Positions 1 through 6,580 of a DNA stretch of 8,930 bases are shown piece after piece. The notes beneath the pieces were generated by a model. The model had not been told where the DNA came from. It was given only the letters and a program-made list of their open reading frames with translations, and did no database searches. The stretch's first letter is position 1. Each line of letters begins with the position of its first letter. Location of the stretch: contig MNZO01000033.1 of the NCBI GenBank assembly GCA_001873665.1, positions 1 through 8,930 on the forward strand, given 5' to 3'. The stretch comes from Candidatus Shapirobacteria bacterium CG2_30_35_20. Lineage in GTDB: Bacteria > Patescibacteriota > Microgenomatia > UBA12405. The translations under genes were made by a program, and so were the position numbers.

Positions 1-251
1 TTCCCTTTCCAACCTCTAATTCTTTTAGCCCCAAAGTATGATTCATCTAATTCGACTACACCAATTATTTTTTGAAATTCAATAATTTGATTTTGAAAAA
101 TCAAATGACGAAAAATGTTGTAAAATCTATTAACTGTGTTGCGGTTGATACCTGTCAATTCACTGGTTTTTGAAGCTTCAATATCAACACAAAAATGCTT
201 AACAATTTTTTTTATTTTAAAATCACTAATTTTAGCGTATTTAATCATCAT
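1..251 (-). CDS. IS1595-family (IS1016-like) transposase, N-terminal part, cut by window edge
   Basis: The minus strand reads 83 codons from an ATG at 251 (a second ATG follows at 248) and runs off the left edge without a stop. The N-terminus is short, with no zinc ribbon. It carries a helix-turn-helix-like stretch at residues about 26-50 (SKTSELTGINRNTVNRFYN). Residues 65-76 read GVVELDESYFGA followed by KRIRGWKG. The VE(L/V)DESYFG signature, holding the first Asp of the DDE triad (D69), is the hallmark of the ISXO2/IS1595 transposase domain. The short N-terminus fits the IS1016 subgroup better than zinc-ribbon members. The protein would cut and rejoin element ends during transposition. Whether it is intact cannot be judged, because the other catalytic residues lie outside the window. 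Confidence 0.85.
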   Translation of the reverse strand, partial: MMIKYAKISDFKIKKIVKHFCVDIEASKTSELTGINRNTVNRFYNIFRHLIFQNQIIEFQKIIGVVELDESYFGAKRIRGWKG

Positions 252-255
252 TTTA

Positions 256-288
256 GGCTATCAGATAAAAATCTTATAGTCTAGAGCC
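256..288. repeat. Candidate IS end: imperfect inverted repeat next to the transposase start
   Basis: Just upstream of the transposase start lies an imperfect palindrome. CTAT-c-AGAT at 258-266 pairs with ATCT-t-ATAG at 271-279 around AAAA. An outer GGCT (256-259) pairs with AGCC (285-288). Read on the minus strand from 288 it begins GGCTCTAGACTATAAG, a plausible IS1595-type terminus. The 8 bases beyond it (289-296, aaataaat) would be one copy of a target duplication. The opposite end is outside the window, so the boundary is inferred. Confidence 0.4.
275..280 (+). promoter_or_regulatory. Possible -10 box for the Nudix gene
   Basis: TATAGT matches the TATAAT consensus at 5 of 6 positions and would start transcription near 287, about 11 bases before the Nudix ATG. 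No good -35 is seen at the proper distance. It lies inside the inverted repeat at the IS end, so the element may supply the neighbour's promoter. Weak call. Confidence 0.3.
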
Positions 289-297
289 AAATAAATT

Positions 298-735
298 ATG
301 CCCCGCAAACAGCCACTTACCTACGATGAATTCAAATCAATTTATTCACGTGTTCCTCGATTGTGTATCGACTTATTAATCAAAACCCCACAGGGGTATT
401 TGTTGACTTTACGCCAAAAAAACGGCTATATTAATCAATGGCATATGCCAGGTGGCACAGTATTTTTTCACGAAAAAATCGCCGACGCTATCCAGCGTGT
501 TGCCTTTGAAGAAATCGGGATATCAGTAGTTGTCAAAAAATCTTTAGGCTATGTCGAATATTTTAGCGAGGTGGCAGAACGCGGTTTTGGTTACACCATT
601 TCACTGGCTTTTTTATGTACCCTCCCTAAAAATGTCAAAATTATCCTCGACAATCAAGCCAACGAATTTGATTTTTTCAAAACTATTCCCAGCAATACAG
701 TTCTCGAACAAAAAGAATTTATCAATCGTTTGTGA
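298..735 (+). CDS. Nudix hydrolase, possibly of the GDP-mannose/nucleotide-sugar hydrolase type
   Basis: A 145-residue protein with a single Nudix fold. Nudix enzymes hydrolyse nucleoside diphosphates linked to another group, using Mg2+ held by the Nudix box; this one should be cytoplasmic. The box runs from G53 to I75: G53-x5-E59-x7-R67-V68-x-x-E71-E72-x-G74-I75. It matches the GX5EX7REUXEEXGU pattern except that the Glu after Arg is Val68. In MutT that Glu is catalytically important, while GDP-mannose mannosyl hydrolases also lack it. The N-terminal layout, an LTYDEF helix, then VPRLCIDLLI, a G-LL-R strand and W-x-MPGG, also recalls that subfamily. Substrate is therefore a guess. The ATG at 298 is the natural start and the ORF is full length for the family. 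It ends in TGA two bases from the stop of the convergent gene, with no terminator hairpin between them. Confidence 0.85.
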   Translation: MPRKQPLTYDEFKSIYSRVPRLCIDLLIKTPQGYLLTLRQKNGYINQWHMPGGTVFFHEKIADAIQRVAFEEIGISVVVKKSLGYVEYFSEVAERGFGYTISLAFLCTLPKNVKIILDNQANEFDFFKTIPSNTVLEQKEFINRL

Positions 736-737
736 TT

Positions 738-1892
738 TTATCTCCCAATCTTTTTCGTAAATTTTAGTTTATATTTTATATTTTGATATACCAGGCTTAT
801 TAGTTGATTGATAAGCCAAGTCCCCGTTATCAACATAAAAAAGTACCATACTCCAATCCAGGTCACAGATGGGAATTCAACTTTTGATAAATAACCAATA
901 ATCCCCGATAATACCCCAACAGTAGTAATTAGTCTTAAGGACTGAATACTATTGTTTGCACTCTGATTTTTAACCTCCACCACGACTGCAATTGCGGTGT
1001 CAATATAATCTTGTGTCATCTTCCATATCTCTTGAATATAATTTAAAGTATTAACCAGCGTTTCATACTTATATTGAAAAATAGATAACAATTGGCTGTC
1101 AATTTCCAGTTTTTTAGCTATCGACCCCCGTGTTTTGACATATGATCCCATTTGGTTAATTCGACTTTTAATCAAACTTATGGTTTTTTGTAGTGAGTCG
1201 AGCCTTCCTCGCACCATCTCCACATTCTTACCCTGAATTGACCCTCTCTCTTTAATTTCCGAAATTTCTTCCCATACTTCACGGTGAATATCGAGGTAGG
1301 TTTGCAGTTGGTCTTTAAATTCTCGGAAAAATATTTGCATTTCAATTAGATCTTGTAAATATTTTTCTTTTTTAGTAGTAACCATTACCACATATTTTGG
1401 CGTCTTAAAAACCGACAAACTTTTTGATATTACTTCGTTATAGACCTCTCCAAATTTGTATTTATTTAATAAATCTTTTGATTTTGCCGATACTGTTGAA
1501 ATTACGACGGGATGTGAAGTTTTAATTGCTGCCAATATTTTTGGTGTTGGTGCTCCCAGCGAAAATATATATGACACCGCCGGGTGAATATGTTCTTCAT
1601 AATAATAGGTCAAAATATTCTGTCCACTTTTTACATCATTTGTCGTTATTTCCAAAATATACAAACCATCTTCGTAGTAGCGGACTTCAATCCCATTTCG
1701 AGTTTTGCATTTAATATATTCCAAATCTCCCCATTCCCTGGTGACTGACACAAAATCAAAATTGTGCAAAAAGTTATTCAGTTTTCCCTTATCTAGGTTC
1801 AAATTTGATTTACCTCGGGCAAATAGATCGTAAATTTCCGACAAATGCAGTGTCGTTCTCTGATACCACCCTCCAAAAGTAATTGTAAACAT
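738..1892 (-). CDS. Unidentified membrane protein: soluble N-domain, long coiled coil, two C-terminal TM helices (CorA-like plan)
   Basis: 384 residues, function not recognised. Residues 1-175 look like a mixed alpha/beta soluble domain. Residues about 176-310 are long charged helices with coiled-coil character (for example EMQIFFREFKDQLQTYL, and a helix from 262 to 308). Two hydrophobic segments follow at about 317-336 and 344-369, joined by a very short loop, and then a basic tail (KYKLKFTKKIGR). Soluble domain, long helix, two TM helices and a Lys/Arg tail is the plan of CorA-type Mg2+ channels. However, the GMN motif that should end TM1 is absent (the sequence there is SGIIGYLSKVEF), so ion transport is not supported. 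There is no signal peptide. A TATTCT box ends 6 bases before the ATG, and no Shine-Dalgarno is visible. The gene is divergent from the antirepressor pseudogene and convergent with the Nudix gene. Confidence 0.75.
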   Translation of the reverse strand: MFTITFGGWYQRTTLHLSEIYDLFARGKSNLNLDKGKLNNFLHNFDFVSVTREWGDLEYIKCKTRNGIEVRYYEDGLYILEITTNDVKSGQNILTYYYEEHIHPAVSYIFSLGAPTPKILAAIKTSHPVVISTVSAKSKDLLNKYKFGEVYNEVISKSLSVFKTPKYVVMVTTKKEKYLQDLIEMQIFFREFKDQLQTYLDIHREVWEEISEIKERGSIQGKNVEMVRGRLDSLQKTISLIKSRINQMGSYVKTRGSIAKKLEIDSQLLSIFQYKYETLVNTLNYIQEIWKMTQDYIDTAIAVVVEVKNQSANNSIQSLRLITTVGVLSGIIGYLSKVEFPSVTWIGVWYFFMLITGTWLINQLISLVYQNIKYKLKFTKKIGR

Positions 1893-1898
1893 TAATTA

Positions 1899-1904
1899 AG
1901 AATA
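1899..1904 (-). promoter_or_regulatory. Candidate -10 box for the 738-1892 gene, leaderless arrangement
   Basis: On the minus strand TATTCT (4 of 6 to consensus) is followed by TAATTA and then the ATG at 1892. A start of transcription 6-7 bases after the hexamer would fall on the ATG itself. No recognisable -35 lies 16-18 bases upstream. The same hexamer and 6-base spacing occur before the divergent gene at 1985. Confidence 0.35.
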
Positions 1905-1950
1905 GCAGATTTTAATAAAAATATATTCGGTCTTTATTCGTATTATCTTA

Positions 1951-1978
1951 TTGACAACATGTTTTCTCAGAGTATTCT
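1951..1978 (+). promoter_or_regulatory. Sigma70-type promoter of the antirepressor gene
   Basis: A perfect TTGACA (1951-1956) is followed after 16 bases by TATTCT (1973-1978), then CTTTGT and the ATG at 1985. Predicted transcription therefore begins at or next to the ATG, with no room for a Shine-Dalgarno. This is the clearest -35/-10 pair in the window. Confidence 0.6.
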
Positions 1979-2531
1979 CTTTGTATGAATGAAAACCACT
2001 TATCCATATTTAAAGGCAAACAAATTCGACGAGTTATTTATCAAAATGAGTGGTGGTTTGTGGTCGAAGACATCGTCAAAGCAATAACTGACACTCCAAA
2101 TCCAAAGGATTATATCAACAAAATGCGCCTAAGGGATGTGGAATTAGGTAAAGGGTATGGACAATTTGTCCACACCCTTTATGTTCAAACTTCGGGTGGT
2201 CATCAATTAATGAATTGTATTAATACAGAAAGTGCATTTCGTGTTATTCAATCAATTCCCTCACCAAAGGCCGAACCATTTAAAATGTGGCTGGCCAAAG
2301 TTGGTTATCAACGAGTGCAGGAGATTGAAGATCCAGAATTGGGGGCAAAGCGTACTCGTGCTTTATACAAAGCCAAAGGTTATCCCGATTCATGGATAGA
2401 AAAACGCATGCGAGGTATTGTTATCCGTGAGGAATTAACCAATGAATGGCAAAATCGTGGAGCAAAAGAAGACAGGGATTATCAAATTTTAACTATTGAA
2501 AGGTCTAAAACGAGAAAATCTCCGCGACCAC

Positions 2532-2550
2532 ACTTGCCCGCCTATGGAGG
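2532..2550. repeat. 19-base insert with imperfect palindrome inside the antirepressor pseudogene
   Basis: Between the GLKRENLRDH block and the DDFELIFTMLGE block, which are adjacent in intact relatives, lie 19 extra bases containing CCCGCC-TAT-GGAGGG (the last G falls at 2551), a 6-bp arm with one mismatch. The length is 3n+1, so it causes the second frame change. It resembles the other small GC-rich hairpins in this window and may be a fragment of a miniature repeat. Confidence 0.45.
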
Positions 2551-2741
2551 GTGGATGATTTTGAATTAATTTTTACGATGCTTGGTGAAAAATCGACCAG
2601 TGAAATCCACAAAGTTGAAGATTCAAGAGGCGTTCCAAAATTAAAAAGCGATGCCGTTCGCGGCGGCCATATTGCCGGCAACGCTCGCCACGAGCTCGAG
2701 CACGAACTAAAACGTTCAATTGTCTCCAAGAAAAATTTTAT

Positions 2742-2763
2742 CCCCCTCGTGTCAAAGAGGGGG
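2742..2763. repeat. GC-rich hairpin: CCCCCTC / GAGGGGG
   Basis: A perfect 7-bp inverted repeat, CCCCCTC (2742-2748) and GAGGGGG (2757-2763), with loop GTGTCAAA, followed by TAGGGGGAGATTG. It supplies the last codons and the stop of the antirepressor tail. No T-run follows, so it is not a classical terminator on the plus strand. The composition stands out against the AT-rich background and resembles dispersed miniature repeats that read in-frame through gene ends. Confidence 0.6.
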
Positions 2764-2802
2764 TAGGGGGAGATTGAACACGACTAAAGTCAATAGTTAC
2801 TG

Positions 2803-2808
2803 TAAAAT
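2803..2808 (+). promoter_or_regulatory. Candidate -10 box for the polyprenyl synthase gene
   Basis: TAAAAT (5 of 6 to TATAAT) ends 7 bases before the ATG at 2816, so transcription would begin at about the start codon. A TTGAAC at 2774-2779 is too far away (23 bases) to be its -35. The box also helps choose the 2816 start over upstream in-frame codons. Confidence 0.4.
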
Positions 2809-2815
2809 ACAATCT

Positions 2816-3877
2816 ATGACCGCCAAAGATACCCTCATGCAATTTGTACCCATTATTGATGAAAAACTTAAACAATATTGGGAAAAAGAAATAAATTTAA
2901 ACTTTGGTTTTAACCAAAAACAACGTTATCTCGTCAAAAAAATGTTACTCCACGCCTCTGAGCACAATCTTCGCCCCGCCAAACGTATTCGGGCCGCCTT
3001 TGTCTATTATGGCTATATGTTGGGTAAAAACCCTGATGAAAATATTTGGAATGCCGCCATGTCAGTCGAGTTAGTCCACACCGCGCTGTTAATGCACGAC
3101 GATTTTATGGATCAAGACGAAGTTCGTCGAGGTAAACTAACGACTCATAAATATTTTGAGGATGGTGATTCTCATTATGGAGAATCTATGGCAGTTGATA
3201 TTGGTGATGCTGTTTTAGAACTAGGTCACGAACTTTTATTAAATTCAAATTTTGATCCAAAATTAGTATTAAAAGCCAATCAAAAATTAATGCGCGGTAT
3301 CGCCAATACCGCTTGGGGTCAGGCCTACGATATTACCGTCGAAAAAATAATTGACCGGTGTAATGAGGATGATGCTATGACCGTTCACAAGGCTAAAACC
3401 GCTATTTATACTTACGAAAACCCTCTATATATCGGCGCAATTCTTGCAGGCCTTAGTAGTGATGTCCTAAATGTTTTGACCGATTATTCCATGGATGGGG
3501 GAGTTGCCTTTCAGCTCCAAGACGATATTTTAGGAGTGTATGGTAACCCCGAAAAAACAGGCAAGTCAGCCAATTCTGATTTACTTCAGGGCAAAGTAAC
3601 TCTCTTAGTTTTAAAAACTTTACAAGACGGTACCCCGCAACAAATCGCCAATCTCAAAAAAGTTTGGGGCCACAGGTCCGCCGAGGAGACGGACATTAAT
3701 AACGCAAAACAAGCAATAAAAGACAGTGGCTCTCTAGATTATTCCATAAAAATTTCTCGTGAGCTTGCCCATAAAGCCGCCAACACTGCCCAAGGTTTAA
3801 GTAAACTAAATTGTAATCAAGAAGCAGTTGATTTTATTTCAGGTGTTTCTGAGTATATGGCAAATCGCGAGCTTTAG
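2816..3877 (+). CDS. Polyprenyl diphosphate synthase (trans-isoprenyl transferase)
   Basis: 353 residues. It condenses isopentenyl diphosphate onto an allylic diphosphate, giving C15, C20 or longer chains for lipid carriers. The first Asp-rich motif is D95-D-F-M-D99, followed by RR (104-105). The second is D236-D-I-L-G240, in FQLQDDILGVYG, where the last Asp of the usual DDxxD is Gly. Other family blocks are RPAKRIRA (53-60, the GGKR region), WGQAYDI (167-173), HKAKTAIYT (191-199) and GKSANSDLLQGKVTLL (249-264). The residue five before the first motif is Ala90, small, which in this family usually allows chains beyond farnesyl; product length is inference. The frame stays open upstream to 2720, but that part is repeat-derived and overlaps the pseudogene tail, so ATG 2816 is preferred. 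The next gene starts about 14 bases after the stop. Confidence 0.93.
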   Translation: MTAKDTLMQFVPIIDEKLKQYWEKEINLNFGFNQKQRYLVKKMLLHASEHNLRPAKRIRAAFVYYGYMLGKNPDENIWNAAMSVELVHTALLMHDDFMDQDEVRRGKLTTHKYFEDGDSHYGESMAVDIGDAVLELGHELLLNSNFDPKLVLKANQKLMRGIANTAWGQAYDITVEKIIDRCNEDDAMTVHKAKTAIYTYENPLYIGAILAGLSSDVLNVLTDYSMDGGVAFQLQDDILGVYGNPEKTGKSANSDLLQGKVTLLVLKTLQDGTPQQIANLKKVWGHRSAEETDINNAKQAIKDSGSLDYSIKISRELAHKAANTAQGLSKLNCNQEAVDFISGVSEYMANREL

Positions 3878-3879
3878 GT

Positions 3880-3885
3880 TATACT
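3880..3885 (+). promoter_or_regulatory. Candidate -10 box before the small acidic protein gene
   Basis: TATACT (5 of 6 to consensus) directly follows the synthase stop region and ends 6 bases before ATG 3892. The in-frame ATG at 3886 abuts the box, so if this promoter is used, 3892 is the first usable start and the mRNA is leaderless. No convincing -35 is seen. The two downstream genes may thus be transcribed separately from the synthase. Confidence 0.4.
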
Positions 3886-3891
3886 ATGTTA

Positions 3892-4257
3892 ATGCCAGAG
3901 CAAAATGAAATTTTAACCACTACAACTGAGCTTTCTCCTGAAAATAAATCAGTTCAGACACGTGATATTATTGACCATCGTCAACCCGAAGCATTTGTCC
4001 CTCGTGAGTTAAAGTCATTTCTCCAAAAAATAGAAGACGATCCCACTACCACCCCCACTTTTGATCCGTCAGGTCAACCCCAATTGTCACCATCACCTTC
4101 ACAAAATCCCAAAATCGTCATTCCCATCACCCGTACCACTTTTATTGATGGTTTCAAAAAAAGCTTTGACGATGTTGGTCATTGGTTATCAGTTTTTTTC
4201 TTTCGCGAAATAAAGTTAAAAGAAAGCCATATCACCTTCAAACCCGATGATACCTGA
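3892..4257 (+). CDS. Small acidic Pro/Thr/Ser-rich protein coupled to a VirD4-like ATPase (DUF5660-like?)
   Basis: 121 residues from ATG 3892; starting at 3886 would add Met-Leu. No enzyme motif is seen. The N-terminal 30 residues are polar and probably disordered. A block EAFVPRELKSFLQKIEDDP follows, then a low-complexity linker rich in Thr, Pro and Ser (TTTPTFDPSGQPQLSPSPSQ), then a conserved-looking C-terminal half with IVIPITRTTFIDGFKKSFDD and an aromatic stretch HWLSVFFFREIKLKE that could be a short amphipathic or membrane-contacting helix. From memory this resembles small CPR proteins grouped as DUF5660, but I cannot confirm that. The stop overlaps the start of the ATPase by 11 bases, so the two are translationally coupled and probably work together. 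Role unknown; it may be an adaptor or regulator of the ATPase. Confidence 0.75.
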   Translation: MPEQNEILTTTTELSPENKSVQTRDIIDHRQPEAFVPRELKSFLQKIEDDPTTTPTFDPSGQPQLSPSPSQNPKIVIPITRTTFIDGFKKSFDDVGHWLSVFFFREIKLKESHITFKPDDT

Positions 4258-6580
4258 ATATATTATTACTATTTTCTTATCGGTTATCGGTTATCTATTA
4301 TCTATTATCTTGCTTTTATGTTTATTATCAGTTTTTTTCTATTTCTTTACCCTATGGTATCGCTGGAAAGACAGGGAAAAACACTCTCTAAATTTAGTCA
4401 CTCTCTTAATTGCCGTCCCTCAAGACAACGAAGTCAAAATCGATGCTACCGAAAATATTTTGGCCTCACTGGGCACTCTTTATAAGTCTCCAAAATTCAA
4501 ATTTCTTTCTGTTTTTAATTCGCAACCATCTTTTTCTCTTGAAATTGTCGGTACTCACGATGATATTAAATTTTACATCTGTATTCCCAAAAAATACCAA
4601 GATCTAGTCGAAAAACAATTTTATAGTGTCTATGCTGGTGCCGATATTCGAGTTGTTGACGAGCCTAACATCTTTTTTGAAAAAGGCCATGTCGAGTACG
4701 CTTGGTTGGGACTTAAAAAGACCCCTTTTTATCCCATTAAAACTTACAAAGAAATTCCCACTGATCCACTTTCCTCCATCACTTCAGTATTATCCAAATT
4801 AGGTCAGGGTGAAACTATGGCCATTCAAATGGTTCTTAGTCCTACTGATGGTAGCTGGTCAAAAGCTGGCAAAGGATTTATTAGCAGTACCAAAAAATCC
4901 GAAAGTAATGCCGAAAAGGCCAGTTACAAAGTCGATGCCCGTCAGCTTGAGGCCATCGAAAATAAATCCAGTAAAACTGGTTTTGAAACAGCTCTTAGGT
5001 TGGTATCTATCGCCCCCGATCGCGATACTGCCAAACGCAATATGGGTAATTTAAAAGCCTGTTTTACTCAATTTGAATCACCGTGGAACAAGCTTTCGGG
5101 TCGCAAAATTCGTCTAAACTCTCTTTTTGTCGACGATTTTATTTACAAATACCCCATTATTTTTTGGCACAAAGGCATGACAATTTTGTCGGTCGATGAA
5201 ATCGCCTCAATTTTTCATTTACCCAACAAATCCATCGAAACGCCAAACCTCCACTGGCTCAAGGCCAAAAAGGCCGCCGCTCCACCCGACTCTCCCGAGT
5301 CTGGTCTATATATTGGTGATAATATCTACCGTGGTGTTGATACCAAAATCCATTTAACCGATTCTGACCGTCAACGTCATTTTTATATTGTTGGGCAAAC
5401 TGGTGTCGGTAAATCATGGTTGCTGGCTGATATGGCACTGCAAGATATTAAAGCTGGCAAAGGTGTCTGTTTTATTGACCCTCATGATACCTATGAAAGT
5501 ATTTTGGAGCGCATCCCCCCCGAGCGGGTTGATGATGTCATTTATTTTGATCCCTCTCAAACCGACAGACCCATGGGTTTCAATGTTATGGAATGTGATC
5601 GTGATGACCAAAAAGATTTTGTGACTTCATCAATTATCAATTTAATGTACAAGTTGTACGATCCATACAAAACTGGTATCGTCGGACCTCGTTTCGAACA
5701 CGCCATTCGCAATATTATGTTGACAGTTATGTCCGAACCCGGTGCCACTTTTATTGAAATTGTTCGTTGTCTCACCGATCCCTCTTATGTCCAATATTTA
5801 CTTCCCAAGGTTCAAGATCCTATGGTCAAACGTTATTGGACCGATCAAATCGCTCAGACCAACGATTTTCATAAATCCGAAGTATTAGACTACATCGTTT
5901 CCAAGTTTGGTCGTTTTATCACCAATACCATGATGCGCAATATCATTGGCCAATCAACCTCTTCTTTTAATTTTCGTGAGGCCATGGATAATGGCAAAAT
6001 TTTGATTATCAATTTGGCCAAGGGTACGATAGGGGAGGAGAATTCAGCCTTTTTAGGTTTAGTCTTAATCCCCAAAATTTTAATTGCCGCCATGAGTCGG
6101 CAGGATACCCCAGAGGCCAACCGTCGCGATTTTTACCTCTATGTCGACGAATTCCAAAACTTTGCCACTCAAGATTTTGCTATCATTCTCTCCGAAGCGC
6201 GCAAATATCATCTAAATTTAACAGTGGCAAATCAGTTCGTTTCCCAAATGGACGAAGAAGTCAAAAACGCCGTCTTTGGTAATGTTGGCTCAATCTGTTC
6301 TTTCCGTGTTGGAATTTCTGATGCCGACTTTTTATCTCATCAATTCCAACCCACCTTTGGTGAGCACGATTTGTTAAACCTAGGGACTGGTGAAATTTAT
6401 CTCAAAACCCTGGTCAATGGTACTCCCAAACCTCCATTTTCGGTCAAGGTAGCCGCTATCGAAAAACAAAAACCCGGTAACCCAAAGATGGCGGAGATGA
6501 TCAAAAAATTATCCTCACTCAAGTACGGCCGCCCCCTCGCTATCGTCGAATCTGACATTGCCAAACGCGCCAGATTATAG
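4247..6580 (+). CDS. VirD4/TraG-like membrane-anchored ATPase (type IV coupling-protein family, DUF87/HerA-like fold)
   Basis: 777 residues. One or two N-terminal TM segments (about 6-37) are followed by the basic RWKDREKH, placing the bulk in the cytoplasm. Residues about 50-340 form a family-specific domain of unknown role. The motor domain follows: Walker A G383-QTGVG-K389-S390, then KGVCFIDPHD (405-414). Walker B is at about 629-636 (FYLYVDEFQ, D634/E635), and TVANQFVSQM (659-668) is the Gln-bearing motif typical of this family. Such hexameric ATPases pump DNA or protein-DNA complexes through membranes, as in conjugation; HerA/FtsK relatives move DNA in the cell. No relaxase, VirB4 or other secretion gene is present here, so an orphan or chromosomal role is possible. 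The start overlaps the preceding gene by 11 bases. The TAG stop overlaps the stop of the convergent recombinase. Confidence 0.88.
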   Translation: MIPEYIITIFLSVIGYLLSIILLLCLLSVFFYFFTLWYRWKDREKHSLNLVTLLIAVPQDNEVKIDATENILASLGTLYKSPKFKFLSVFNSQPSFSLEIVGTHDDIKFYICIPKKYQDLVEKQFYSVYAGADIRVVDEPNIFFEKGHVEYAWLGLKKTPFYPIKTYKEIPTDPLSSITSVLSKLGQGETMAIQMVLSPTDGSWSKAGKGFISSTKKSESNAEKASYKVDARQLEAIENKSSKTGFETALRLVSIAPDRDTAKRNMGNLKACFTQFESPWNKLSGRKIRLNSLFVDDFIYKYPIIFWHKGMTILSVDEIASIFHLPNKSIETPNLHWLKAKKAAAPPDSPESGLYIGDNIYRGVDTKIHLTDSDRQRHFYIVGQTGVGKSWLLADMALQDIKAGKGVCFIDPHDTYESILERIPPERVDDVIYFDPSQTDRPMGFNVMECDRDDQKDFVTSSIINLMYKLYDPYKTGIVGPRFEHAIRNIMLTVMSEPGATFIEIVRCLTDPSYVQYLLPKVQDPMVKRYWTDQIAQTNDFHKSEVLDYIVSKFGRFITNTMMRNIIGQSTSSFNFREAMDNGKILIINLAKGTIGEENSAFLGLVLIPKILIAAMSRQDTPEANRRDFYLYVDEFQNFATQDFAIILSEARKYHLNLTVANQFVSQMDEEVKNAVFGNVGSICSFRVGISDADFLSHQFQPTFGEHDLLNLGTGEIYLKTLVNGTPKPPFSVKVAAIEKQKPGNPKMAEMIKKLSSLKYGRPLAIVESDIAKRARL

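Larger units (their letters stand above)
1985..2766 (+). pseudogene. Bro-N / DinD-like phage antirepressor, broken by two frameshifts
   Basis: The first frame (1985-2569) gives a Bro-N domain at residues about 5-110 (IRRVIYQNEWWFVVEDIVKA, then HQLMNCINTESAFRVIQS). The family's middle segment follows (YKAKGYPDSWIEKRMRG, EELTNEWQNRGAKE, YQILTIE). After E172 (base 2500) the expected sequence is lost. In the second frame, 2502-2531 reads GLKRENLRDH, the family's next conserved block, but the residues normally between are missing. A 19-base insert (2532-2550) then shifts to the third frame, where 2551-2766 gives the DinD-like tail: DDFELIFTMLGEKSTSEI, GGHIAGNARHELE, VSKKNF. Intact homologues are single proteins, so a deletion and an insertion have killed the gene unless these are assembly errors. 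Bro-N proteins bind DNA, and relatives act as phage antirepressors or damage-inducible proteins. The promoter is still good, so a 194-residue truncated product could be made. Confidence 0.85.

Noticed and set aside
2742..2770. GC hairpin as a rho-independent terminator
   Set aside because: The stem is followed by TAGGGGGAG on the plus strand and by AAAATTTTT only after a gap on the minus strand; there is no proper T-run.
2720..2815. Upstream extension of the polyprenyl synthase to 2720
   Set aside because: The extra 32 residues are encoded by the antirepressor tail and the hairpin repeat and have no family similarity; a -10 box lies just before ATG 2816.
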